Source of the DNA: Diadema setosum
Lineage: Eukaryota; Echinodermata; Echinoidea; Diadematoida; Diadematidae
DNA length: 64,000 nt
Direction of reading: 5' to 3'
NCBI GenBank assembly: GCA_033980235.1
Contig: CM067067.1
Location: 12,862,401-12,926,400, forward strand
The notes beneath the pieces were generated by a model. It was not told the origin of the DNA. It did no database searches and worked only from the letters and a program-made list of their open reading frames with translations. Positions within the stretch are counted from its first letter, which is position 1. Every line of letters starts with the position of its first letter. Below, one piece after another: positions 12,701 through 27,700 of this stretch. Position numbers and translations under genes: made by a program.

Positions 12701-15700
12701 AGCTTGGTCAGTCCGTTCTTGACACGGTCTCGGGCATTGACCAGTTGCCTGGGGGTGGCACAGGACAGCACAGGGATGCTTATTTAAAGTTTGCACACAT
12801 TTTACAAGTAATCATATTCCCAACTGTTCGTGGATTTCAATTCACTTGACAAAAACATTACTCTTACAACACTTTGAACAAGTACTTTACTGCAGTGTCT
12901 CACAAATTTGAAAGGAAATTGCTTGTTAAACTTGCATTTTGTAAAGCTAAAAACTAAAGCAAAAAGGAAAAGGAAGAAATTAGAAAGAATGATAACTATT
13001 CAAGAAATACATTATGATAGCCATCAGCCCACTTTGTGTGCAATCTACCTATTTCACATCAAGACATTCTACGACTCTAGCTTCTACACATAGCTAAGGA
13101 GAAAGACAACAAAAAAGAAAGAAAAACATTACATAATTCCAGGACAGCTTTAACTGAGATTGAGGTAGGTTATAAAAGTATCCATGTCCGAAGTGTTTAG
13201 GACTTAGTTGCAATTAGCATGAACAAACAACTTGCCATCCTCATTTCGCAACTCTTGCATGGCTATAAGTAGGCATACATCTGAGGATCAAAGGTGTCTT
13301 GAAGGATCATTTGAAGAAATTCAATGGCAAGTGGGCAACAATGAGACTGTAATACAAGGAGTATATGAGTCAATGCACATGTCTGCAAAGACAAGAATTA
13401 CAGCACTATTAAATAGGACTCCACATACAGATGGCTTAGCAAAGCAGAAAGTGCACATACCGCCTCTTCTCTGATAACATGGAGAAGTAGAGATTGATGA
13501 GTTCCAGGTAGCTGGTTGGAGTGGTATAGTAACGTCTCCTCAGCTCATTGTAGTACCGCTCTGCCATGGTGCTGACACTGACGTGAATCTCTACGCACAT
13601 CTCTGCTACTTTCACCTATCGTGAGCAAACAATCACCAGTTCAGATAGATGATTCAAATATACATACACCTGAAATGCACACAGTTTGGTAACTGTCTTT
13701 ACAAATATACTTACTTTCATTTTCCACCAAATTTGTTTTGTTCCAGAGTTTCAACATGTACATGGCTTACATGCATTGATCAACTCATGAAGATGTTTCA
13801 CAATGAATGTTTAAAGAGCATTCTGGTTTCAAAATCTGACATTTCATAAATATAAATGATATATGATTACTATAATAAGGGCAAAACAATGATGACCGAT
13901 TTCATTCTTCACGTCGTAACTTGAATTCGCCTATATATATCTCAAGCTTGGGTATCAGTTGTGCACAATAGGACTGAAGCAGGGGTAGCTACAAATTTGC
14001 CCTTGGGATGTGTGAGAAAATCATCCGAGACAGATCCTTACCTTGAGTTCGTCACTGCCTAGGTCAATGCTCTCAAAGAAAGTGTTGGAGACAGACAGCA
14101 GGGCCTCCTTGGGCCACTCCACAAACCAGTCGATGGTGCAGCAGTTGACGAGGGAGGGGAACATGCGGCAGCGGGCCCGGAATGAGTCGCCCACGGGACT
14201 CATGCAGAGCACGATGTGCAGGTTCTTGCGCACACGGCTGATGAAGAAGTTGTAGATCTCGTCACGATTGCCCTCCGGTATCCCGGCCTCCTTGGCAGCC
14301 GGCCTGCAGCCAATGATCACCCTCTCGTACTCATCCGGCTCAAACAGGTTGGGCACCTCTCCAGAGTTCAGAATATTGTTGATGTCTTCCAGGAACTCTT
14401 CCACCACAATCTACCGGCAGAAAGGATATTTATCGTCATCGTTTAAATATTCTGGACAAGTCCTGCCAACAATGCAATACTACATTTGTACATGCAATGA
14501 ATAATGGACAACTGATAACATTTCAAGATAGCCCTCTCTTCCAGGAAAACTGGTCTTTTTTTTTTTTTTGGAAGGGGGGTGGGGGAGGGGGAGACGGTGT
14601 AGCTACTTCAGACATTTGGATTAGACTAGAGCATTGATGCATCCAATTTCAAATATACAAATTGAAATTACAGTGCACACCAAAGTAGAAATTATCATTC
14701 AGATCATTTCCTGAGAGGGCGATTGTGTAGTTGAATTTCAGATACACGATCAACTTAATGATAAAAGTCATGTGTGTGGCAGCCTTCATTGTGTTCCCAA
14801 GTACTTCAAAAAATATGTGCAAGCAGGAGAAACACAGAAGAGCATGGTCCAAAGCAGACACAAATGGAGGTATTAGGTCATTGACAACTTGCAATTTTGC
14901 CTGATTTATATTTTGCATAATGACTGAGGTCATCACATTAGAGTAAAGCACTGCACTTGACGCTTTCATGAGACAACGTTCTTCACCTGGGTGTCTGTGA
15001 AGAGGAAGACAGTGTTCTGGTTCTCAACGCCAGCCATGTTGTAGAGCTTCTTGAGGTCCTCATGGAAGGAGTCGTAGTTGTAGCCGCGGGACAGCTCAAT
15101 CTGGAAGCACTTGTAGCCACAGATGTGGGAGGCCAGTCGAGTCAGGGACTGCTTGCCAGTACCACCCACACCCACCAGCAGGGCGTTGCCTCGCTCCTGA
15201 CGAATCACTCGGATGATTCTAGGTGAAGAAGCACACATCACAAATATCATTCAGATTTGTTTTCAGAGGCAATTCCATGCTGAGACTATGATAAAGAAAC
15301 TTGAAGTTTATTCCTTTGTGCTCTGGTTTCTCAGTCTGTTTCAAGAGAGAATGCTCCCTGAAAAGGATGCTTTTGGCATTGATATCCACATGTTTATTTG
15401 TCAATCAATATGGTTGGCTGACAGCAACTATAGCTCATGTTTTGTCCTGAATGTAATTCATGTGATCTTTTTGATAACATGTGAAACACCAAGGTGCTTT
15501 TTGAATGAGAATGCTCAAAACCAGAAAGCTATGTTACCTTGAATTTTTATCAAAGCCATGATAACCCCTACCTGAGATGGAAGCTAATACCTCTGATGTA
15601 TTGTAAGGAGAAAAACAGAAATTGTTCCTTTCCTAAATTATGTGAAATTAGTGAAATTCATGCACCAAGCAAGACAACAGTCTTATTGCAAACAACAAGA

Positions 15701-18700
15701 ACATGACCAACACAGTACTCTTACAATCCGTTTTGGTCTTCATGCTAGCTTATTAAATTTACTGTAACTCTGTAGGGTTCATTTACTGCAGCACAGTGTA
15801 TCCTCATTGTTAGGGTATACGTCACTACTGGTGTAAATGGAGTGAAATAAACAGTAATAATATTTCTTGTGGCCATCATAAATATTAAGATGTACCGCAT
15901 GTGATAGTTCCATTGAATTTCAAAGCCAATTATGGATGAAAAGTATATGCAGATTGCGGGTTTATTTTCACTCCAGCCGCCGCTTATACCCGGATGTCCG
16001 ACCATGAGAATAGGACTATCTGTACATGAGTGAGTTCTCACCTGGAGACATGCTGGATGGCGTCCATGAAGAACACTAGCTTCATCTCCTTGGAGGAACT
16101 CATGTTGTAGTCATCCAGGTACTGTCAAATGCAACAAAGACAGTAAAACATTCATCTCAATGTCACAAAACACATCAAAGTATGAGCACTGAAGACGGAT
16201 ACAGCACATTGCTACAAGGATGAGCAACAATGACAATATAACAAAGATGGGAAACAAATTCTTCTCTTCCATGCACATATAAGATACTGTCAACAACCCT
16301 ACAACAAAAGAACATTAATACTTGTTTACATATTTGTTTGTTTAAAAAAAAATGATCAGCAAAATTTGAATCATGTCAGCTAGTTCAAAATGTGACACTC
16401 ACATCCCCGAGGACATTACGGAGTTTGTTCAGATCCACGATGTCTTCATAAAGCTTGTCCGCCTCGTCGGCCCCCATCTTCATGAAGTCGCCAAAGATGA
16501 TGGGCTTGGTGACAAAGGTCTCGGGGTCGATGTTCTGACTGAAGTGCTTGTTGGCCATCTCGGCCATGATCTCATTGAAGTACTTCTTGTCCTCGTTGTT
16601 GATGAGGCGGTCATGGAAGACGCGCTGGCACTCGTGGCAGAAGATGCGGAAGATGCCGACCTGGTCGCGGATGATACCCGGGTCTGCCTGGAGGACACCT
16701 GGAGAAAGCATTCAAAGAAAATTGACTTTGGGTCAGTGATTGAGCAAAGTACAACACATCTGAAAGGAAAATTCAATCAGGTTTGATAACAATAATAATA
16801 ATCATCATTATCATCATCATCATCACCACCACTACCATCACCACTATCATCATCATCATCATGACCAGTATTCTTATACAGTTGTAGTTCCTATAGCACC
16901 TTTTCAATTTCAAGATAGATTCAAAGCACTCATAATAATGGTAATCTAATGCTATGGAAACTTCTGGCAGGTCTTGGAGTAAATGACAAGGTTTGCTGCA
17001 AACTTGGCAAAGGAAGAAACAAACCAGATACCAATGGAAATACATATTGAAAAATGCTGACTGTATGACCAATAGTCTCAAACCAATGATTACCGATATC
17101 AATATCATGTATACATTTCTGTGCACATACTTTACAAAATCATGACATCATCAACTTAATTAACCACTCTGCTGCAACACCCACTAAAAATGAGAGAATT
17201 AATTCATGAAACCTTTGGGAAATATGTTATACGTGCCTCAAGAAAACCACTGCAGTTCCATGGACCACATGGTCACTTGTTGGTTCAGGCAATCATCGTC
17301 CCTGTTGCATGTCAGTGGTGATAACAACATGGGTCAAGATTTAACTTTATTTTGATCCAGTACAGGCTCATGCTACATGTACTTGGACTATGAAAGAGAT
17401 GAACTTACCCTGCACACATTTGGAGAGATCTCTAAGATTGAAGACATAGTGAGATTTGGCCGGTGTCGGTAGGAGGTCGGTGCTCATGCGGCCGTAGATC
17501 TCCACTGCTGCGCCTACAATGGCATCTGCCTGCTCCTTCACGGCAGGGGGGAACTCTGCCAGGAAGCCGCTGATAATGGACTATGAAACACAACAGGCAA
17601 ACAAATAACAATTAAATAGAATATCACAGATTCATCTTGTTATGATGGCACAAACTAGACTGTTTTCAGCTTCAAGGCTAGCACTATGAATTATTTGGCT
17701 TTAGTTGACTCAACAGCCATGACTCTACTGCAGTAGGAAGCTAGTCTAGTAAGTTATTACATAATTATGAATGTACATTGTCATTTAAAAAGCATAATTT
17801 GACTTTTTTGCACATTACAAACAATATGGGCACATTCAATTTCTACAGGACTTCTTTTTAGCATTCATACAAGCACAAAAGCACAATCAAATGCATATTT
17901 CCAGAAGTCATGATGGTTGAATGGCTGTAGAACTGACCTTGAAAATGTGCTTGAGACTGTGGTCGGAGGCAGTGGGAACACACAGCATGCTGAAGTGGCG
18001 CATGAGACGAGGCGTGACGGGGTTGCGACCCCCACCCGGAGGGGCGCATGCCGAAGCCAGGGTCACATCCTGAGAAAACAACCAAATAAATGAAGTGCAC
18101 AATTAATAAAACAGGCAACACGCATAGCACCATAGGTTCAAAGTGCAGGAATATCAATGAACAGAACTTTGCTTACATCACAATGGCGTACTTTTCTCTG
18201 GGGATTACCTGAATTTCCTTCCAGAACATCTTCTCTCTGTCATACAGTCCACCAAAGTCCTGGTACTGTCTCAGAAGTTCGATGGGTGGCTGAGAGCCAT
18301 AAGTGTCCAGCTTGGGCATGTTGAGATCATCAACAAAGATGATGACTCTCTTGCCAATAGGAGCACCTGAAGAGACATAGATAATATTACATAATCAAGA
18401 ATCAATCGGGACACAAGGACCAACATGCAATTTTCTTTGACATTACAGCTCTCTTGAATTACAACTAGAAATGTCGCTACAGCGACTGGTTATACCCCCG
18501 CCAAACAACATTTCATAAGCTTTGGTCAAAACAACATTTCATAAGCTTTGGTCAAAAAACTGAGGAAGTAGTTAAATCCGCAAGATCTTTTCTTGATCTT
18601 CTGCCATTAATATGCCGTTACCATGGCAACGTACTTTCGGGTACTGTCGAAAAATGCGTCTTGCACATCTACAACCAAAGGCACACATCTGTACCAAGTT

Positions 18701-21700
18701 TCATGGAAATTGGGCAAAAACTGAGGAAGTAGTTTGCAACACAAAATTTTCCATCATTTTGGCTCATAATATGTGAGCGTGTTACCATGGCAACATACTT
18801 TTTGTAACTGTCAAGAAATGTGTCATGCTGACCTATATCCTAAGACAAACATTCAATATGAATTCCATGAGAATTGGAAGAACACTGATGAAGCAGTTTT
18901 GCCATGAAGCATTTTGCCCTATATTTTACCAATAACATGCCGTTACCATGGCAACGCACTTTTTGCCACTGCGGAAATATGTGTCTTGCACATTAATATA
19001 TTCAGATGAACATCTGTACCTAATTTCATAAAAATTGATCAAAAACTGTGGGAGGAGTTCGCGACGCAAGATTTGTACCCATTTTTGCCCATAATATGCC
19101 ATTACCATGGCAACGTACTTTTGGGTACTGTCAAAAAATATGTCTTGCACATCTACATGGCACACATCTGTGCCAAGTTTTATGGGAATCGGTTGAAAAC
19201 TGAGGAAGTAGTTCGCGACGCAAGATTTGCAACGGACCGACCGCCCGACCGTCCGCTGATTCCTATATACCCCCTTCAAACTTCGTTTGGCGGGGGTGTA
19301 ATGATACTGCTTTTATAAAGCAAAACAGGGGCACGTGGGCATAAATTTTGTGCTCCTAGGAGAAGCAATATTTAGTGACTCCTGTGTTTCAACAGTTTTC
19401 AAAAAAAGAAATCAATTTTCTCTCAAGCAAACCAAATTTGATAAATACTTCACTCCTTGCATAAATTACCTCATATTTAAGTTTAAACTTGATTTTTTTT
19501 AAAAATGAGTAATGTTGAGCTTTTCCAAAGCAACGCCATTATCATCACATGAAACTTGTTTTTTTTTATTCGGGGGGGGGGGGGGGGGGGGGTGCAGGGC
19601 ACATTTGCCCATACCCTGAATGGTTCTTCTCTAATCTTAACTTGGTGATCCTCAAAAAAACCCAACAACAACGAGTAAGAATGTTGAGCTTTGCCACAAC
19701 AATGTCATTATCATCACACAAAACTTGTTTGTTTTATGGGGGTGGGGGGGGGGGGGGGAAGCATTCGCCCATACCAAGGATAGTCTTTCTCTCATCTACA
19801 CTTAGTGATAAAATTGTTTTATTGGGGGGGGGGGGGGCAGGGCACATTTGCCCATACCCTGAATGGTTCTTCTGTAATCTTAACTTGGTGATCCTCAAAA
19901 AAACCCAACAACAACGAGTAAGAATGTTGAGCTTTGCCACAACAATGTCATTATCATCACACAAAACTTGTTTGTTTTATTGGGGGGGGGGGATGCATTT
20001 GCCCATACCAAGGATGGTCTTTCTCTTCTTCTCCAGCTTTCCCTCAATGATCTCTTGAGTCCTCTGGCTGCTGGTTTGGGCTGAGAAGTTCATGAAGATG
20101 GGAACATAGTCTGCCTTCTCCGCGATGCCTTCCAGAAGACCACGGGCAATCACAGACTGTGGGTAACAACGACGTTATACAGATAATGCACTTTTTATCT
20201 TCACATTGTTGGTGAACATCATGAACCAGCAACTCCACTTTTTTAGGATTTTATTTCTCCTGACCAAGTTGCCTATCACATCACCACATCAAAGAAGTTG
20301 AAGGAAGATTTCACTTTTTCTTTCTTGGATGTACAAATGACTTTGGAGAGAAAAAAAAATCTACAAAACAGGTGGTCTACCAACAGTCAGGTAGAGATGC
20401 TTGTAATTGAAAAACTTTCATGGAACAACTTTCCTATCAAATTTCATTCCTTGCAGTTCAAGAACTTTCACTGTCCCATCCTCACCCATCCCTTCAAAAG
20501 AAAGAAAACAAAAAAATGATCTGTAGAGCCGAAGAATCTCCACTTCTGAGAAAGAATTGTTTTTCTTTCATCCAGATGATGCTGAAAGAATTCTACAATA
20601 TGCTGAAGACGAAAAAAAGAAAGGGAGAGAGAGGGATACCTTCCCCACTCCGGTGGTTCCAGTGAAGAGAACAGAGTGTTTGACGAGGAGGAGCTTCTCC
20701 ATGAGGTAGCCGAAGCGCACCGTGTCCATCGTGGGCACGAGCATCTCAAAGAAGGGGATCTCCGGGTTGTACTTGAAGGCGGGCACTATCTTTTCCCACA
20801 GGTCCATGCGCTTGGAGTCAAAATCCATGTAGCAGCTCCACAGGTCCCCATTGGTGGGCAGCTGAGGCAGAGGGAAGAGCGGTAACGGTGAAATAGTTTT
20901 GCAATTGCTGGAAACTTGGAATATATATAGTATGTTGTGGTTGAGATTTCTTTCAGAAAGAGGAAAGCAATCTTAAGCTTGCATGCTCAGATTACATAAT
21001 CAATGATGTAATGTTGATAACTAATCTTCAGGATTAGTGCATGTGAATGACACACAGACAGAGAACAGTCACAATTTATGAGGAGATCATGAAGTTTATC
21101 CACTCCTCTCTGCAACAATAGTCACATGAAGATGACAAACATCAAAAGTACCACAGTTATATTCAGTTCTTTGTGGTTATGTGGTTCTTCAAGGAGTATT
21201 TGGTAACAGAAAACCTTGAAGGTATCTGGGAAAAACAAACATTTAACACCTGTTTCAACTGCTGTGTAAATGAAGTAATTATGCAGGCAAGCTATGTTGT
21301 AAAATGGACAAAGCATTGCAGCAAATCCACACGGTGTGCCAAAGGAGTTAGAAAGTTTGTCATCAAAGGCATTCTCTAAGCAGAAAAGGGTCATTAACTC
21401 CAAAGAAGACACTGTTTTCCCCCTCATTTGAAGAATTAAATTTGTACCACTTATGCCATAAAATGAGCATGATTTCACCGTCTTTGCACCTATGCAAACA
21501 CGTTACCCCTGCCAAAGCTTTTATTTGGATTTCAATAATTAGACAGAAATATGCAAAAGCATTTCTTAACACTCTTCCAAAGCCTTGAAAGTGATGATGA
21601 AAACAAAAGAAAGAGAGGGACAAGGACGATTCCAACTCACTTTGGCATCTCCGTTATCCTCAAACTGGTTTCTGATGAAAGTGTCGAAGGAATCCCAGCA

Positions 21701-24700
21701 GGACTCTATGAGGTTACCACCGATGCCCCACAGGTAGCAGAAGACGAACGTGGAGCAGATGATGGGGTGTAGTTTGGCCGTTTCCATCCTCAGGTTGGGG
21801 CATCCTTTGTCCTGGAAGAGCAGGGCTTCCAGCAAGCAGCAGAGGCTGGTCACTTTACTGATGTCAACCTGAGGAGCAAATCGGAGAGCATCACCTTAGC
21901 ATATGATACACAGTAAAGTTCTACCTCCAAGAAAGTACTACTTCTCACAACAAATGTATACACACTAACTTTGAGCAATCTCAACATTGTGAGAATACAA
22001 CTCTTTGTTATTTGCTTCTTTGCATTGTGAGCACGCTAATTGCACATGCTGAAATAATGCATCCAAGTCACCGGTAATGTTGTACAATAAACTAAAAAAT
22101 TGGCTATGCTCACACATAGACATCCCCAGGTATTCAAATGTGACTGTTTCAGTCACTTCTGACTTTTAGTACCAGTCTTCTATAAACAGGAATTCAATTC
22201 AACAATCTTGAACAGACACAAAGCATAGTTACCTGGTTGATGGCTTGTGTGCATTTCTTCAAGATGAACTTGAGACCATCTTCCACATAGTTCCCAAAGA
22301 GGTCAAGGATGTAGTTGTAGGTCTCCTCCTGCAGCTTGTCTTTGAAGCGGGCCAGCCAAGTCCTCACGTACGGCATCCACTTCAGCTCTCCAGGGTCAAT
22401 GTACACCATCCCACATCTGATGCATATGATGCACGGTGAGGAAATAACTGTCAAAGTTGTGCTTCAAATGACAGTGAAATCTAGATTAACACTGAATGGC
22501 AAAAGTCAAGGCCCTGACCGTATATTATGTGGTTATGTAAATAATTGCAGGAATTGAATACCTATAAATCAGTTAAGGTGTAACAATTACTTATTTGTTG
22601 CATTTTGTACCTTGAATCATGCCAAGATCATATCAAGAAAAAACTTTACAGGGTAGAAAAGCCCACATGTACAGCAAGGAGGGGAAGGGGGGGTTCCAAA
22701 ATTGAAAATAATGTATGCTTGCTTTTAAATGACATAAAATAACTATGTCCGAATATTCAGCTCATCATTTGCCTGATATACCAAATTCCTTATTTTCTTA
22801 CAAATTCAAAGAAAATCATTAGAAACTCAAGAGACACACTCTCATTAACTATAACTGCGAGGATTAGTGAATTGAGCTAGAATTAAACATACACTGTGTG
22901 GAAAGCAAACACCACCCTCATACCAAATTCAGCAGATATTTGGAGGGATTGTAAAAGGGGGGGGGGGAGGTTACTATTGCTACTTTCACAAGAGTAAAAT
23001 TTGCAACTGCAGATTATATACACATTTTCCCCCCTGCTTCATATCTACTACAGATTTTCAAAGCAACGATGGGGGTTACCTGCTGACTGTGGCTGGTGAG
23101 GCTACAGCCAGATCCTGGACCTCAAACACCATGTGGATGGAGGCTGAGAGCTTGATGCGCTCACTGTTAGCCAGACACAGCATCTTGTTGTCGTCCAGCA
23201 CGGTGTTCATGTTCTCAATCCAGAGGGCGTCTACTGGACCATCGCAGATGATCCACTTGTGGTCATCGGTTGTGTCCTGCGGGTCAATTTGTTACAATGG
23301 AGAAATATATATAACTTAGTGAATTACAATCAATGTTCATATGACCACATACAAATGTCCATACAACCATTATTCATCAACACTTGAAATGTTGGTAAAT
23401 ATGTGTCAGTAATGTCATACTATGTTAACAATTCCTATTGAGGGTAAGAAAACTGAGAAAACATAGTGTATGATATCTTAGCTAAAATGACAATGCGGCA
23501 TGCACGTTCACACAGCTTATCTTGGCTCTCCGCTTCATACAAAAAGAGCGTTGGTAATTCATGGTCATGATCTCAATGACTCATGCCTATAAAAGTATCA
23601 GAACGTAAAGGGCAAAATATTATTGTGCCCGTTTATACTGCTTCATCTTTAACCCCACATGCTTCGTTAAAATCATGCTGATTCTCTTGTGCAATCAACC
23701 AAATGATAATTTCAAAAGAATGTGACTTTTGGGATGTTGCAGCAGGCTACTTACAGCTGAAGCCTGCCGTACAGTGAGGGCCATTAGTCCGTCCTGCCAC
23801 TCCAGGGTAAGTTTGTTGATCTCCCCGTACAGCTCACCCATGGTGACCGACTTGGGGTTCAGGACGTAGGTGCGCACTGGTTGGTAGTAGGGCACGTCTT
23901 CACCGGCGGCGTGGAGGTCAGTCAGGGTCTTGGCCAGGCACTATCAGGACAGGATGATAAATCAATGTAGTAAAACATAATGAAATGGCAAGCAGCCTAT
24001 GGCTTATGGTCAAAGGGTTAATATCATCAGATATACTTTCCCCTGTAAGCACAGGTATTTTTTTCTTGCACCCTCACTTTTGGAACAAGTTGTCATTTTA
24101 GGCTGGAATTTCATTTTTAACCATTTTTTTTTCAATCAAAGTGATTCATGAGAAACCACTTCGATTACAACTTCATCGTCCGAAACAACTTCATTTAGGT
24201 GTAAAGTACACTCATTATTACATACAGCATGTATATTCCCCAATTACTCTATTTACCATACATATCACTGTGAAGGATATGTAATAAACACAAACATTAA
24301 CGAGAACTGAATGGGGATACTATCTGCTTTGTCATATGGTTTCATGTGACAGATTATCAAATAGTTCTGTAAGTATTGCTGATTCCCTTTGCCAGTGGGT
24401 GAGAGTGAGGTCAGTCATCTACACGCAGGGGCACATACAGGAATTCCATAAAGGGGAGGCGACTTTACAAAATTAAAAGGTGGGCGCATGTGGTCCCCTC
24501 ATTTTTTTCTTTTTAACAAAAAATAAAAAGGAGGCACGCGCCCGGTGCGCCCCCCCCCCCCCCCCCCCCTGGATCCGCCACTGATACACCATTGCCTCAT
24601 ACCTCATACACAGTGGTCTTGCCTCCTCCCGTGGGACCGACAAGCATGACGCCGTGTCTGACGATCATGGTCTCGTACAGCTGGATGACCTTCTTCACCA

Positions 24701-27700
24701 TGCAGTCCTCAGGCTGGAGGTTCTTGGCCACCAGGGACTCGATGATGGTCTTCTGCAGCAGGCCGTAGTCGTGCTCCGGCAGCACCGAGCCCGGGAACAG
24801 ATCGGACAGGATGCCCTGGAGACAAACAAGAGGAGAGAAAATCAACCACATATGAAAATGATTCCATCTCCTTTTGCCTAAAACTATCAGATGACTTCAT
24901 AATATACAGGCTCATTAGAGGCCAAACTACATTGCACAGCATAATCTTTCTTTTTATAATCTATTGGCATTTCCCTCATAATATAACTGTGCCATATTGC
25001 TTCTTAAGGCATCCATACAGTCATATCTATCGCTCAGTTTATAGTTGACACATACTTCCTTCTCTTTGTCATGTATGATATTTCCAATAGTGATAGCTAG
25101 TTCAGGCAAATGCAATTATGAACTGTTGTACTTTCTTTTTAGATTGACTTTGCTATGTTTCTTCACTGTAATAGACTACGTGGAACAGTCTCTCACACAT
25201 GAAATTTCCTACCTTGAATACTATCAACTATTCATTACATTCCACAGGATGATTTGCAACTTTTCTTTTTTAGCAAAACTGGAAAGCTGCAGATTCCTGA
25301 TTTAGGCCTTGCAAACATTCTTTCCCTGCTCATCACATCATACTGGCAAGTAATTATGATCCTTTTTCTTTTTCTTAAGCGATATGTCTCCATGATATTG
25401 CTGGAGCTAGTTCAGTCAAGAAAATATGCACACTTCAAGTTAATAGAATTGTTTCTGTACAAGGCAATTACATAATTATGTATTTGTAAGGCAAAAACAA
25501 ATACCATTCCCTTAACCCGTTGAGGACGAGTCCCGAGTATACTCGGGCAGGTGTCTATGGGAAATACGTGTTGTATCAAAACCAAACCGTCCTCAACGGG
25601 TTATTATCACACTGCTTCTCATGGGTTCATGGGTAATTCCATAAACCAGCAATGTATGTTACGCTACGTGTATACAATCATTCCACTGATACATACTGCT
25701 GGAGAAAGTTGTTCTCTGGGATCTCAGGAATGTTACCTTGAAAAGGACGGCATCATCCGCCAGGAACTTGGGCAGGTTGCTGTCCCTGAGAGCTCGGATC
25801 AGCACAATGTCCTCGCCAAGGTCGGGATTGCTGCGCTTGAGGGCGCCGGCCATCACGAGCACGGACTTGACGGCGCGCATGCCAAAGTCGTAGTGGTCCT
25901 GCTGGGACAGCTGCTCGGAGCAGAGCTTGTACATCTGGGTCATCTTTCGGGCGAGGTTGCGGGAGGACTCAAAGCCCTCAGAGTATAGGATGACTTCAGC
26001 AATGAGAGCTGTAGATCAAAGCACATCAGATCAAATCAAATCACCATGATTCATTACCCAAATCTGGCAGATTAAGACAACACAACAAGGATTACTCATT
26101 TGTAACACGTTCACAAAGAGATGTGCAGGGAGTGAAAGGCACAGTCCCTCTGCCTCTTTTTGGGAAAGACACTGAATAGTAGAGTAGAATATTGGGTATA
26201 TGGAATAGTGCCCAACAGGATAAAATACAGTTTGTACAGACTACTGTATCAATACAACAAACAGAGCATTTCATTATGCCAGATTCTCATCTGCTCAAAA
26301 ACTAAGTCTGACATTTTTGAGCTGTTCGGTTTTATACACAAACTTTGTGAGATCAGCCTTGAGGGACAAGACCTCTATTACTAAGCTTTGTTGTTGTTTT
26401 TTTCATCTTTCCAAAAGCATTTTCCAATGATACAATCATGGGGTTGACACAGACGATTTTCTTGGCATAACATTCCCAATTTCAAGACCTATATTTCAAA
26501 GACTTTTCCTTCTCCAGTTCTGAAATACAACTGACAATCCAACACTTACCGTAATCTGGAACCATCATAGAGATGGGCCTAAAGAGAGCCTTGAGGTTGT
26601 CTGGCAGCTCAGTTCTCCCAGCATACCCAGGGTTCATGGTGATGAAGGCAGCGCAGGATGGAATCAGCTTGATCTCACGACCCTCAAACATGAAGCGGGA
26701 CAGCTGCAGGAGAAAGCATATGACATAGTAATATACTAGAATTTGTTTGCTGCATAATTTCTTCCACATGAGTTGTGGGAGTGCTTCCTGTGAGGTTTTT
26801 ACTTGTAGTGCATTATACCTTGTTGTAGCTTGTAATGCTTACTAATATAGTAATCTCCTAAGATGACAGTCACTTTTACAAATTGTAGTTGCAACTTTTT
26901 TGCTCACTGATATAGTAAATTCATCAGATGACAATAACTTAAGTTACTATGTGTATATGGAGTAGGTATGGAATGATCGTCAATGTTAAGTCTCTCCTAG
27001 AAGGGAGCGCAAGCCATTATAAGAACGAAATGAAATGAAATGACGGGAGAAAAGATTGCTAACCTTTGCAGCCTTAGCATTTCTGATGGTGATGAGCTGC
27101 TGAGCGATGACAGACAACACCTCAATGTCGATCCTGTTGAACTCGTCGAAGCAGCACCACGCCCCCGACTGGGCCAGACCGGAGAAGAACCGCCCCATCA
27201 TCTTGTAGTCCAGACCGTCGGAGCAGTTGAAGACCACGCACTGCTTGGCCAGACCTTTGGCTAAGTCCTTGGTGGTCTCGGTCTTACCAGTACCTGCTGG
27301 CCCGGCCGGTGCTCCCCCGAGGTCTAGCTGGAGGGCACCCATCAGACAGAGGTAGCATCGATCCTGGACAGACAGAAAAGATATTTAGTATCCATGAAAA
27401 CAAGAACAACGTCACCTTCTAATACTGTGAAGGACATCCTCACGCACTTCTTAATTTAGTTACTTGTTTCTTTTTATGTAAGCAGGTGCAACGGATGAAA
27501 CTACATTGTACTTATTTGCTGGAAATGAAATGCTATCAGAAAATGACCAAAACATATGTTAACATTTAAAAGAACAAAAGAATGCATGCCAACCTTTCTT
27601 AGACACAATGTTCCAAGAACATATTGTTAACCAACAGTGAGCTACGGAGGTTGTAGAGGGTTCTATCTCAGTCAAGGTTAATCTTGGATGACTTCACACA

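Noticed and set aside
16480..16776. Ser/Thr-rich minus-strand frame
   Set aside because: Frame-shifted reading of DNAH6 exon 38; the correct frame gives the conserved [19 protein letters not shown].
18461..19300. Cluster of RNA genes (repeated ~160-bp units)
   Set aside because: No tRNA or 5S-like internal boxes or folds were recognised; the inverted ends favour a transposon.
19734..19964. Minus-strand frame containing ERKTILG with proline runs, as an alternative exon
   Set aside because: The true exon 34 joins in phase at both ends; this copy lacks an acceptor and is better explained as a repeat of the exon edge.
19549..20058. 169-residue plus-strand frame rich in glycine runs
   Set aside because: It is a by-product of the G tracts and tandem repeats, and runs over exon 34 on the wrong strand.
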